Positions 25,247 to 31,844 of a DNA stretch of 64,000 bases are shown piece by piece. The notes beneath the pieces are model-generated. The model saw only the letters and a list, made by a program, of their open reading frames with translations, had not been told where the DNA came from and searched no databases. The DNA lies in assembly GCA_002452745.1 (NCBI GenBank), contig DKFC01000029.1, positions 1 to 64,000 of the forward strand, given 5' to 3'. This DNA is from Firmicutes bacterium UBA6806 (GTDB lineage: Bacteria > Bacillota > Clostridia > Peptostreptococcales > Acidaminobacteraceae). The position numbers were made by a program, and so were the translations under genes. Numbering within the stretch: position 1 is the stretch's first letter; every line of letters starts with the position of its first letter.

Positions 25247-25662
25247 TTTTTTATGTTGACAATCGAGTTATCACCAAATCCAGAAAGCTCAGAAATCTTG
25301 TTGTAAAGCTGCAAAATTTCTCCCGGCAAAAGCACCTTTTCCAGTAAGTCAATTGGTGTGGCAACTTCGTATGTCTCCCTGAATTCCTTGTCTTTGAAGC
25401 TGGGTTCAACAATCCCCTCAACTAAAATCATGGTCTGAATAAGGCTTGTGTCCACATCAGCCTCTTTTTTGTCAAATTTAATTGCCAAGTCCTGAATGCT
25501 TTTGAACTCCTTGTTGTTCAGCGCTCGGATGACAAATTCTACCTTTTCACCAAACTTTTCTGACAATCTATGGATTTCAACCGTTTCTCTCGGCAATTCC
25601 ATCAAGTCCTTTTTTGAATTGAGCAATAAGCTCAGCGTATTTTTATTTTTAGATGCTGCCAT
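25243..25662 (-). CDS. xkdN: Tail assembly chaperone, short form (XkdN-like)
   Basis: This 139-residue protein corresponds to XkdN, the G-type tail assembly chaperone that coats the tape measure before the tube grows. It has a basic N-terminus (MAASKNKNTLSLLLN), then the family pattern LSEKFGEKVEFVIRALNNKE and a helical C-terminal part with LLPGEILQLYNKISELSGFG. The ending IVNIKN is coded by ATA AAA AAC, the slippery site for the longer form. GAAGGAGAAC lies before the ATG. It stands between the tube and tape measure genes. Confidence 0.85.
   Translation of the reverse strand: MAASKNKNTLSLLLNSKKDLMELPRETVEIHRLSEKFGEKVEFVIRALNNKEFKSIQDLAIKFDKKEADVDTSLIQTMILVEGIVEPSFKDKEFRETYEVATPIDLLEKVLLPGEILQLYNKISELSGFGDNSIVNIKN
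25246..25252 (-). promoter_or_regulatory. Programmed -1 frameshift slippery heptamer A AAA AAC
   Basis: In the chaperone frame the last codons are ATA AAA AAC TAA, so the heptamer A AAA AAC is in the exact phase needed for tandem -1 slippage, with the zero-frame stop directly behind it. A long -1 ORF follows. Confidence 0.8.
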
Positions 25663-25765
25663 TTCGTTCTCCTTCTCTCTATCGCTTTATTGAGCATTGG
25701 AGGGGCATAAAGCCCCCCCTTCCGCCATCCCTTAGTTTATAAGCACTATCTGTGTGGTGTGGATA

Positions 25766-26200
25766 TTACTGTGCTTGAATTAAATCAAAGAAGTTGTAAT
25801 CTCTAAACGTAAACGGCGCTTCCACATCGCCTCTTGCCGCCACTTCCCACTCACTTAATGTGAGATCGTTAAAAGACACTTGCTTGTATAAGATGCGTTC
25901 TGCACCATATGCAGTTGGGTCAGCCAATTCACTCAAAATTTCAAACTCTAAATTTTGACCTTTTTTAATGGCCTCTCCAATTAACGCAATCAGTCTTGAA
26001 TCTACTTTTCTAAACTTAAGTGAACCCGTTCCCTTCCATCCAGTGATTTTTTCACCTGGTACAAGTGAGCCTGCAATTGGAAATTCATCCTTTTGAATTT
26101 CAACTTTTGCCTGTAAGCCAAACGCTTCTCCCATGAGTGTGCCATCAAGCCACACCCTTCCGTAAGTTCCGTTAATTACTCTATTTGGATTTAATGACAT
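25766..26200 (-). CDS. xkdM: Tail tube protein (XkdM-like)
   Basis: This 144-residue protein builds the inner tube of the contractile tail. It begins MSLNPNRVINGTYGRVWLDG and continues with the XkdM pattern GEAFGLQAKVEIQKDEFPIAG and GSLKFRKVDSRLIALIGEA. The size equals that of tube proteins from PBSX-like and diffocin-like tails. It follows the sheath gene by 57 bases and precedes the assembly chaperone, as expected. Confidence 0.9.
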   Translation of the reverse strand: MSLNPNRVINGTYGRVWLDGTLMGEAFGLQAKVEIQKDEFPIAGSLVPGEKITGWKGTGSLKFRKVDSRLIALIGEAIKKGQNLEFEILSELADPTAYGAERILYKQVSFNDLTLSEWEVAARGDVEAPFTFRDYNFFDLIQAQ

Positions 26201-26257
26201 GTGTTTTTCCTCCCAGTGTTTTAATATAATTTATGCAGTTAACTTAGGCTATATGCC

Positions 26258-27319
26258 TTAAAGCACGATGGTAATTGCCACATCTTCAATTGCGTCTAAT
26301 GCTTTGATGTTCAATTTGATAAAGACAGTGGACCCTGTGTTCGCCTCTTTGATCTCTTGCTCAGTCATCTCATCTACTGAAACGCCTTGTCCTTTGAGGA
26401 ATGTTCTCTGAGCCGTCATGTCAATTTCGGCGTTGTTTTTACCGGCGTCAAGGACATTGCTTTGCTCAAGCGATTCAAGGTAAGCATTGATGGCAGACAC
26501 GAGCAACAACTTGTTTTGATAGCTATTTTGCACCTTGCCAATGTAGAGGTCTTCAATTGTCTTTTGAATATCTGTGGCAATCTTGTCATAAATTCTAACC
26601 AATTTGATCTTCATATACTCTGCTGGGTTTGCCTCAGTGACAGTTGTCATCGAAGTGACACCCCTTGCAATTTTCACCTTTTCGCCGTCGTGAATCAGAA
26701 TCAGCTTGCCATCGTTTACAGCTGCATCTGCCGCATCCTTTGTTAAATGCGGTACGTCATCAACTTCATTAAATACTTGGTAAGTCGGCGCAACCGTCAA
26801 AGGAAGCCCTGCAATTAAGCCAGCCACTCTTGCTGTGTATTGTGAGGCAGTGTAAGTTGTCTCTCCCACGATGATGTCGCTTGTCGCCAAGTTGACAACG
26901 CCTTCACTATCCGCTTCACAATCAGGAAGAACCGCTAAAAATCTCTTACCGCTTGCTCTTTGAGACTTCACCCACGAAGCAATGGTCATCACATTTCCTG
27001 CAAGGATGCCCGGAATGGCAAATACATTAAACGAAAGTGTCTCCATGTAATTGAGACCTTCTACGTAGTCCACTGCGTCACTTGCAACAACCACCGCCTT
27101 GATTTCTGAAGGCGTTCCCAATAAGGCGTCTTCAAGGTATTTCTTGTTGGCATCATTCAGTGCCGCCGGAATATCTGTTACATCTTTAATAGAGTAATAC
27201 TCAACGCCTGAGGTGGCTTTCTCATCTTTAAAAAGCAATCCCATAACTCCAACAGACCCGTTTTTCACAGCACTTGCTGCCTTTTTAGTGAAAATAATAC
27301 TAATTCCTGGTAATCCCAT
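26258..27319 (-). CDS. xkdK: Tail sheath protein (XkdK-like, compact form)
   Basis: This 353-residue protein is the contractile sheath. MGLPGISIIFTKKAASAV at the N-terminus, an inserted central part, and the C-terminal INAYLESLEQSNVLDAG and FIKLNIKALDAIEDVAITIVL match the minimal two-domain sheath. The C-terminal strand is the arm that links neighbouring subunits. It is clearly shorter than PBSX XkdK and most phage sheaths. The compact length resembles the sheath of C. difficile diffocin as I recall it. It is the second gene of the tail operon. Confidence 0.9.
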   Translation of the reverse strand: MGLPGISIIFTKKAASAVKNGSVGVMGLLFKDEKATSGVEYYSIKDVTDIPAALNDANKKYLEDALLGTPSEIKAVVVASDAVDYVEGLNYMETLSFNVFAIPGILAGNVMTIASWVKSQRASGKRFLAVLPDCEADSEGVVNLATSDIIVGETTYTASQYTARVAGLIAGLPLTVAPTYQVFNEVDDVPHLTKDAADAAVNDGKLILIHDGEKVKIARGVTSMTTVTEANPAEYMKIKLVRIYDKIATDIQKTIEDLYIGKVQNSYQNKLLLVSAINAYLESLEQSNVLDAGKNNAEIDMTAQRTFLKGQGVSVDEMTEQEIKEANTGSTVFIKLNIKALDAIEDVAITIVL

Positions 27320-27321
27320 CT

Positions 27322-27741
27322 CTATACCTCCGATATTTTGATATGATCCATCTTTGGATACATTTGTAGCGATCGGTCAAACTGCTCTAAAATCGTAATT
27401 CTAAAGATCAGTTTCCCGTCTTTCAGTTCAGACTCAATTGTCTTGATTTCATACCGCTGACCAGCTTCATCCTCGAGGAAATTCCTCTCGAACAACTGCC
27501 GCAGGGCATCTGAAATGTTTAAAAAATTCACTGCTCCGCCAGTTTCTGCCTTGTTGTAATAGGCAATTTCAAATAGAGTGCTGTCTTCGAATGTCATCCC
27601 AGACAGCGCTTCTCTTTCCACGAGCAATCCCTCCAGATTAAAATAACTCTCCGCGGGCTCTGTGTTTGAATCCATCCAGAGAACTGACGGCAGAGCTTCC
27701 TCTATCAATCCCCTGACGATTCCAAATACATTTAAAGTCAC
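27322..27741 (-). CDS. Tail terminator-like protein (DUF6838-like)
   Basis: This 139-residue protein starts at a GTG (27739-27741) with AGAGGTGG upstream and ends two bases before the sheath ATG. The pattern (GIVRGLIEEALPSVLWMDSN, then LFERNFLEDEAGQRYEIKTI and a final beta strand) suits tail completion/terminator proteins found directly ahead of the sheath in Clostridia tail clusters. In a headless tail it would cap the free end of the tube and sheath. The family name is moderately certain. Confidence 0.65.
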   Translation of the reverse strand: MTLNVFGIVRGLIEEALPSVLWMDSNTEPAESYFNLEGLLVEREALSGMTFEDSTLFEIAYYNKAETGGAVNFLNISDALRQLFERNFLEDEAGQRYEIKTIESELKDGKLIFRITILEQFDRSLQMYPKMDHIKISEV

Positions 27742-27750
27742 GTGCCACCT

Positions 27751-27783
27751 CTACTTTCGCTTTCTAGTTTGATGCCAATTCAA
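27751..27783 (-). CDS. Ten-residue leader peptide or gene remnant ahead of the tail operon
   Basis: A strong GGGAGGTGATT precedes a TTG at 27783 and a frame MNWHQTRKRK that stops at 27751. The stop overlaps the ribosome site region of the next gene. It may be the stump of a deleted head-tail connector gene, or a leader that feeds ribosomes into the tail operon. Confidence 0.3.
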   Translation of the reverse strand: MNWHQTRKRK

Positions 27784-27850
27784 AATCACCTCCCTCATTA
27801 TCGGGCCAATGTTCAATCCCCATAGTCTGAAACAAGTTCTCTTTAGATGC

Positions 27851-27886
27851 AAAAAGAGCATGTGCCCCAAGGGCAATGCTCTTTTT
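27851..27886. terminator. Hairpin terminator between sigma-like gene and tail operon
   Basis: AAAAAGAGCA (27851-27860) pairs with TGCTCTTTTT (27877-27886), with inner CCC/GGG pairs. It is effective in both directions by base composition. Any transcript from the sigma-like gene or from the block at 27916-27958 must read through it to reach the tail genes. Confidence 0.8.
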
Positions 27887-27915
27887 GACTCACTTGATTT
27901 ACTTGTCTCTTTTCA

Positions 27916-27958
27916 CACTAATAGTTTACCACAGAAAAAGTGCAATGGCGTGCAGTGT
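27916..27958 (-). promoter_or_regulatory. Conserved control block, copy B (tail operon)
   Basis: This 43-base block matches the block at 28521-28563 at 36 of 43 positions. On the minus strand both contain two TGCAC half-sites with a 10-base period (here 27954-27950 and 27944-27940), a T-rich spacer with CTRTGG, and a possible -10 of the form TAARMT. It lies upstream of the tail operon and its hairpin, so it is the likely binding or start site for late expression. Confidence 0.6.
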
Positions 27959-27961
27959 TGA

Positions 27962-28399
27962 TTATGCGTCTGCAAATTGCTCAATCACTTTGTCATGTAT
28001 ATTGATGCATTGTCTCCTGCTATAACTCACCGACGTCGCGATCATCTCCCAACGATACTTCTTTTGATACCTGAGCATCATAATTTGACGTTCTACAGGT
28101 TCCAAACAGTCAAACATGGTTTCTATTTGATTCTTCTTGTTGAACAGCACTTCAATTCGACTTTCGATCTTTTCCACCTGCTTGAGATAGACATCTATTA
28201 TCTTTTGCGCCTTTTCATATGTCGGGTCGGAAATTTTGCCGCTCCTTGGCATATCCGAGTAAGTAATAGCCGATAGTTCCCTATGAGACGCCGTCACCTC
28301 TGTCAATTCCATGACTTCCTGATTTAGGTGATGAATCTCAGCACAAACTGTATTATAGCTTCCAAATAGGACTTTGATTTCTTTATGATTCATTTGCAT
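27962..28399 (-). CDS. Sigma factor-like late regulator (DUF1492/Xpf-like)
   Basis: This 145-residue protein is helical, with the central ITYSDMPRSGKISDP pattern of phage DUF1492 regulators. A C-terminal region-4-like HTH follows (LEPVERQIMMLRYQKKYRWEMIATSVSYSRRQCINIHDKV, about positions 98-137). It resembles PBSX Xpf, a sigma-like protein needed for late gene transcription. The gene lies between the repressor and the tail operon and points toward the tail genes. The conserved blocks at 28521-28563 and 27916-27958 flank it and are candidate recognition sites. Confidence 0.75.
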   Translation of the reverse strand: MQMNHKEIKVLFGSYNTVCAEIHHLNQEVMELTEVTASHRELSAITYSDMPRSGKISDPTYEKAQKIIDVYLKQVEKIESRIEVLFNKKNQIETMFDCLEPVERQIMMLRYQKKYRWEMIATSVSYSRRQCINIHDKVIEQFADA

Positions 28400-28483
28400 G
28401 CTCCTTTACTAAATACAAGCAATCGCTCTTAGTTTAAAGTTATGCCTCAACAATTTCTCCGTCCTATCAGATGCCTTGGCATC

Positions 28484-28517
28484 GAAAAGGACACCTGTGA
28501 TTTCAGGTGCCCTTTTC
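28484..28517. terminator. Hairpin in the leader of the sigma-like gene
   Basis: GAAAAGG and CACCTG (28484-28497) pair with CAGGTG and CCTTTTC (28504-28517) around one mismatched pair. On the minus strand it is followed by only a short T-run within CTTTTC. It lies between block A and the gene, matching the hairpin after block B, so attenuation control is possible. Confidence 0.6.
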
Positions 28518-28520
28518 TGA

Positions 28521-28563
28521 CACTACTATCTTACCATAGAAAAAGTGCAGTTGCGTGCAATGT
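28521..28563 (-). promoter_or_regulatory. Conserved control block, copy A (sigma-like gene)
   Basis: This is the copy of the 43-base block found at 27916-27958. TGCAC half-sites lie at 28559-28555 and 28549-28545 on the minus strand, with a third at 28566-28562. It is about 120 bases upstream of the sigma-like gene, suggesting self-activation. Confidence 0.55.
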
Positions 28564-28621
28564 GCATTTTTCTCGTAATTTAATGTCTGTGAAGGGCGAT
28601 GGGTTATGTAATTGTTTTGCG

Positions 28622-28705
28622 TTTACGTAAATATTATTGCATGATACGCAAATGCATGTCAATACTTTACGTAAAAAAACGCATTAAAATTTGCATTTAC
28701 GCAAA
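28622..28705. promoter_or_regulatory. Operator array and divergent promoters of the tailocin switch
   Basis: Four related 10-base sites are present: TTTACGTAAA (28622-28631), GATACGCAAA (28643-28652), TTTACGTAAA (28666-28675) and TTTACGCAAA (28696-28705). Centre spacings are 21, 23 and 30 bases. The leftward promoter TTGACA (28662-28657), N18, AATAAT (28638-28633) has one site in its spacer and one beside its -10. A rightward candidate is TTGCAT (28691-28696), N17, TAAACT. These are the expected repressor sites. Confidence 0.7.
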
Positions 28706-28781
28706 TTAGATGATAAACTATATTTAGTATTGATACTTACATTTAATAAAAGTCAATTATAAACTATAAGGAGGACTCACA

Positions 28782-29102
28782 TTGGATTTCAAAGATAAGA
28801 TAAAGGCCAGACGTTTGGAGCTTTCCATGACTTTGGAAGCGCTTGCTGAAAAGGTTGGCGTCAGTGCGGCTACCATTCAAAGGTATGAGAGCGGCAACAT
28901 CAAAAATGTCCGCAAGGACAAGATCAAGCTCTTGGCAGATGCACTGGAAGTATCACCTTCATACCTCATGGACTGGGAAGAAAGCAAAACAGAGATTCAT
29001 ACCCTTGCCGCCCATGCCCTTGGAGACTTGACAACTGACGAACAAAAAAAGGTCCTTGAATTTGCACAATTTATAAAATCACAACGAGGTAATAATGATT
29101 AA
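28782..29102 (+). CDS. XRE-family HTH repressor of the tailocin (ImmR-like)
   Basis: This 106-residue protein has a HTH_3 domain at residues 5-60 (LSMTLEALAEKVGVSAATIQRYESG, positions about 12-36). A short helical tail with TTDEQKKVLEFAQFIKSQ follows and may mediate dimer contact. It starts at a TTG after GGAGGACTCACA. It faces away from the sigma-like gene across four related operator-like sites, and is followed by an overlapping metalloprotease-like gene. That pair (ImmR/ImmA) is a known derepression switch in mobile elements, in which the protease removes the repressor after damage signals. Confidence 0.88.
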   Translation: MDFKDKIKARRLELSMTLEALAEKVGVSAATIQRYESGNIKNVRKDKIKLLADALEVSPSYLMDWEESKTEIHTLAAHALGDLTTDEQKKVLEFAQFIKSQRGNND

Positions 29103-29556
29103 GAACTTGCTTGACCATTTAGAGCAGCATAAAATACAACTTGTGGAAGCTCCTATTCCATCCAAAAGCGTAAAAGCACTGTATTTCGACGAAATTATCG
29201 TTCTTGATTCCGAGCGCATTGAGACAGAAAGCGAGAAATTCTGCATCTTGGCAGAGGAAATAGGCCATTATGAAACCACATCGGGGATTATCACCGATAC
29301 TTCGGATCTCGCCTCTGTAAAACAAGAAAATATCGCAAGAAGATGGGCATATAAAAAACTGCTCCCCCTAGAGCGCTTTATTGATTGCTTCAACGAAGGC
29401 TGTCGAAATGCCTATGAAGCGGCAGAATATCTAGGGGTAACAGTTGAGTTCTTAGAGGAAAGCGTGAAGGCCTACCATCTGATTCATGGAGACTATCACA
29501 TCATAGAAGATTACATAATTTACTTTAATCCGCTAGGCGTAATGAAACGATTTTAA
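29095..29556 (+). CDS. ImmA/IrrE-family metalloprotease-like protein
   Basis: This 153-residue protein matches the ImmA/IrrE (DUF955) family. The active-site helix reads LAEEIGHYET: the canonical HExxH is EExxH here, so the first zinc histidine is replaced by glutamate. This variant is common in Firmicute prophages, and its activity is less clear. The gene overlaps the repressor by eight bases, so both are made together. The expected role is to cleave or inhibit the repressor during a stress response. Its 3' end overlaps the convergent DUF6054 gene by 24 bases. Confidence 0.82.
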   Translation: MIKNLLDHLEQHKIQLVEAPIPSKSVKALYFDEIIVLDSERIETESEKFCILAEEIGHYETTSGIITDTSDLASVKQENIARRWAYKKLLPLERFIDCFNEGCRNAYEAAEYLGVTVEFLEESVKAYHLIHGDYHIIEDYIIYFNPLGVMKRF

Positions 29557-29874
29557 ATAGGCTTCAACCACTTCGACGAGTTCTGACTCCGCTCCCCAGC
29601 TGAAGTTTAAAAACAAGCCTTGGCTACCACCAGCGCCAATTGCAGACACGAAGATGGTGTCATCGTCACTGACGATCGTGACGTTTAAGCTGGCTCTACT
29701 TGAATTTCTCATGAAGTATTTGTCGTATACCAGTACTTTAACTTTCGTATTGCCCATCTCGTAACTGCTCTGATCTATGAGCTCCATGCTAACAGCACTG
29801 TCTAAAATGTATTTGTGTAAGCCTTCAGAAAGTACCTGAATATCACCTGTCACTATCTTTTCGTATTTTGCCAT
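29533..29874 (-). CDS. DUF6054 family protein
   Basis: This 113-residue soluble protein begins MAKYEKIVTGDIQVLSEGLH and contains the family stretch RASLNVTIVSDDDTIFVSAIGAGGSQGLF. Start 29874 is an ATG with GGAG upstream; an extension to a GTG at 29883 is too near that site. The family has no known function. It is convergent with the ImmA-like gene, overlapping its 3' end by 24 bases. It is probably a host gene that marks the right border of the tailocin cluster. Confidence 0.75.
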   Translation of the reverse strand: MAKYEKIVTGDIQVLSEGLHKYILDSAVSMELIDQSSYEMGNTKVKVLVYDKYFMRNSSRASLNVTIVSDDDTIFVSAIGAGGSQGLFLNFSWGAESELVEVVEAYLKSFHYA

Positions 29875-30052
29875 ATATATCACACTCCATCTATTTTTTG
29901 GTCTTGAAAAATGCGTTTGAGAGTTGCTCTCAGCTTATTTTATCATTTTAATTTTCATTCAGGCCCTGATTAAGGCTTTTTTAATCAATTGTTAATGGCA
30001 TGGATATGATCGGGGAATATTGAGTACATCTTCTGTGCTCTTTTTATATGTA

Positions 30053-30093
30053 AAAATCCCGCCGACTTCATCTTATGAAGGGGGCGGGATTTT
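30053..30093. terminator. Strong terminator after the NhaC gene
   Basis: AAAATCCCGCC (30053-30063) pairs with GGCGGGATTTT (30083-30093), and an inner CTTCAT/ATGAAG stem caps it with a three-base loop. It is 75 bases after the nhaC stop. The 30100s and the stretch back to 29875 hold no gene that I can see. Confidence 0.85.
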
Positions 30094-30167
30094 CTGCTAA
30101 TATTGATTTTATATTTATAATACCGGGTTTTCCCCGTCTTTCTCTGCTTATCTCTTTATACGCTTGA

Positions 30168-31661
30168 CTAGAGCGCTTCAACAGGCTCCATGTCTTTTTC
30201 CTTATCCTTTTTAGCATACTTTTTAAGTCTCACTTGAGGCTCACTTGGCAGTCCAAATAAAGGAATAAATCTGTCCAGTCCAGTCAGTGTCAACAGCAGT
30301 AATGATGAAACTGCCACAATTGCCATGACGTTATATCGAATGATATCCCATGGTACAAACTGGTGGAGTGGATACACTGCCGATGCGATTCCCACATAGA
30401 ATCCCATGTACACGTGCCATGGAATCAACTGTGATCCAAAGACGCCCAGTGCATCGTTAAAAGTTGCATTTCGAAGTCTCAATTTGTACATGTCCTCTTC
30501 ACTTGCCTCTACATTTTCATCTGTTAAAGACTTACAAATAGGGCCAACTGTAACAATTTGAGCCATCTCATCTGAAAGTGCCGCATTCCCCAAAATCGCC
30601 AAAAGGCCGTTGCAGAACAAAAGTTGTCTGACGTTTTTGACAATGCTCGATATAAAGTTTGAAAGTGGTGAGAAGGCATTGATTTTTGCCATAATACCAC
30701 CGAAGGCTGCTACCCACATCATCATGACGATAACCCATGACCCGGCATCGGCAAATCCCGTTTCCACGAGTCCGAGGAACGATGTTACTGAGTCCACTGT
30801 TCCAGCCACAAGACCGAAAATCAGTGAAGATGCAATTCCAAGACCGAGACAAGCAAGTGTTGGCAAACCTCTGATTGCCGCAGCCAAAACGATGATTAGC
30901 GGAACAATCATGAAGGTTGGAACGCCCTCTTGTACTTGATTCAGAAGTGTCACTGCAGAAGGTCTTTGTTCATTGAGGCTTGTCCAAACTTCTGCTGGTA
31001 TTTCCTTAATGGCATCTGTTGCGCTAGCCGCTTCCCCTGAAAGCCCTAAACTCAACAAGACAATGATAATCGCCGATACCAACAGACACAGGCCTGACCA
31101 AACACCCTGGTGCCTAATTCTGTGAATAACTTCCACTTTGTGGATACCTGAACTTACAACGGTTGTATCTGAGATAAGTCCTATGTTGTCCCCAAAGCAA
31201 GCTCCCCCCGCAATTGCGGCAGTTGTCAGCAATAAATTACCGCCAACTATGTGATTTAACCACAAGAAAATTGGTGCACAAGCTGCAAATGTTCCCCATG
31301 ATGTTCCTGTTGCAACTGATAAAATCGCAGTTACAATAAAGGCTGTCACAGCAACAGTTTTAGCGGTCATACCGAGACCCAGTGCCACATTGATAATCGC
31401 CGCTGCCACGCCAGTTGACATAAATGCCTCTGCCATAGCGTATGCTGCCATCAAAATGAAAAACACGAGTTGCATCTCTTTCACGTTCTCCACAGCTGCT
31501 GAAACGATGTCGTTAAATGACAGCTTATCTGTTGCAAAAGCCACGATAGAGGCCCATATTACGGCAACAGGTGCAGCTAGAAGCGGGTCCATTCCAGAGA
31601 TCATCAGACCAGCTAACAAAAACACAGGTGTAAACTTTAAGAAACCAATGATTGCTTGCAT
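30168..31661 (-). CDS. nhaC: NhaC family Na+/H+ antiporter
   Basis: This 497-residue protein has about twelve membrane segments. Family marks include ATGTSWGTFAACAPIF, then GGACFGDNIGLISDTTVVSS in the middle, and a final segment before a Lys/Asp/Glu-rich tail. NhaC proteins exchange cytoplasmic Na+ for protons, or act on organic ions in some branches (malate/lactate antiport). AAAGGGG precedes the ATG. It is a single-gene unit with its own promoter and terminator. The precise substrate is uncertain, because NhaC-type proteins diverge. Confidence 0.85.
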   Translation of the reverse strand: MQAIIGFLKFTPVFLLAGLMISGMDPLLAAPVAVIWASIVAFATDKLSFNDIVSAAVENVKEMQLVFFILMAAYAMAEAFMSTGVAAAIINVALGLGMTAKTVAVTAFIVTAILSVATGTSWGTFAACAPIFLWLNHIVGGNLLLTTAAIAGGACFGDNIGLISDTTVVSSGIHKVEVIHRIRHQGVWSGLCLLVSAIIIVLLSLGLSGEAASATDAIKEIPAEVWTSLNEQRPSAVTLLNQVQEGVPTFMIVPLIIVLAAAIRGLPTLACLGLGIASSLIFGLVAGTVDSVTSFLGLVETGFADAGSWVIVMMMWVAAFGGIMAKINAFSPLSNFISSIVKNVRQLLFCNGLLAILGNAALSDEMAQIVTVGPICKSLTDENVEASEEDMYKLRLRNATFNDALGVFGSQLIPWHVYMGFYVGIASAVYPLHQFVPWDIIRYNVMAIVAVSSLLLLTLTGLDRFIPLFGLPSEPQVRLKKYAKKDKEKDMEPVEAL

Positions 31662-31709
31662 TTTAAATCCCCTTTACAAATATTATTTTTTTGTATCCCT
31701 CAGTTGTTA

Positions 31710-31738
31710 ATTGTATCACAATCAATACATTGGTTCAA
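31710..31738 (-). promoter_or_regulatory. Promoter of nhaC
   Basis: TTGAAC (31738-31733) and TACAAT (31715-31710) on the minus strand are separated by 17 bases, about 50 bases upstream of the nhaC ATG. Confidence 0.6.
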
Positions 31739-31844
31739 TCTACTGGGTTTGAGGATTTTCGTATTAATCTGTAGTTTCTGAAATTATTATTTTTCAATAA
31801 ATAAGACAATTCATAATTATGCATTTTTTAACAAATTAGTCTTT

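Noticed and set aside
15000..30000. Attachment sites of an integrated prophage around the tail cluster
   Set aside because: No integrase gene and no direct repeat at the two borders was found by reading, so the cluster looks fixed rather than mobile. A computed repeat search could still change this.
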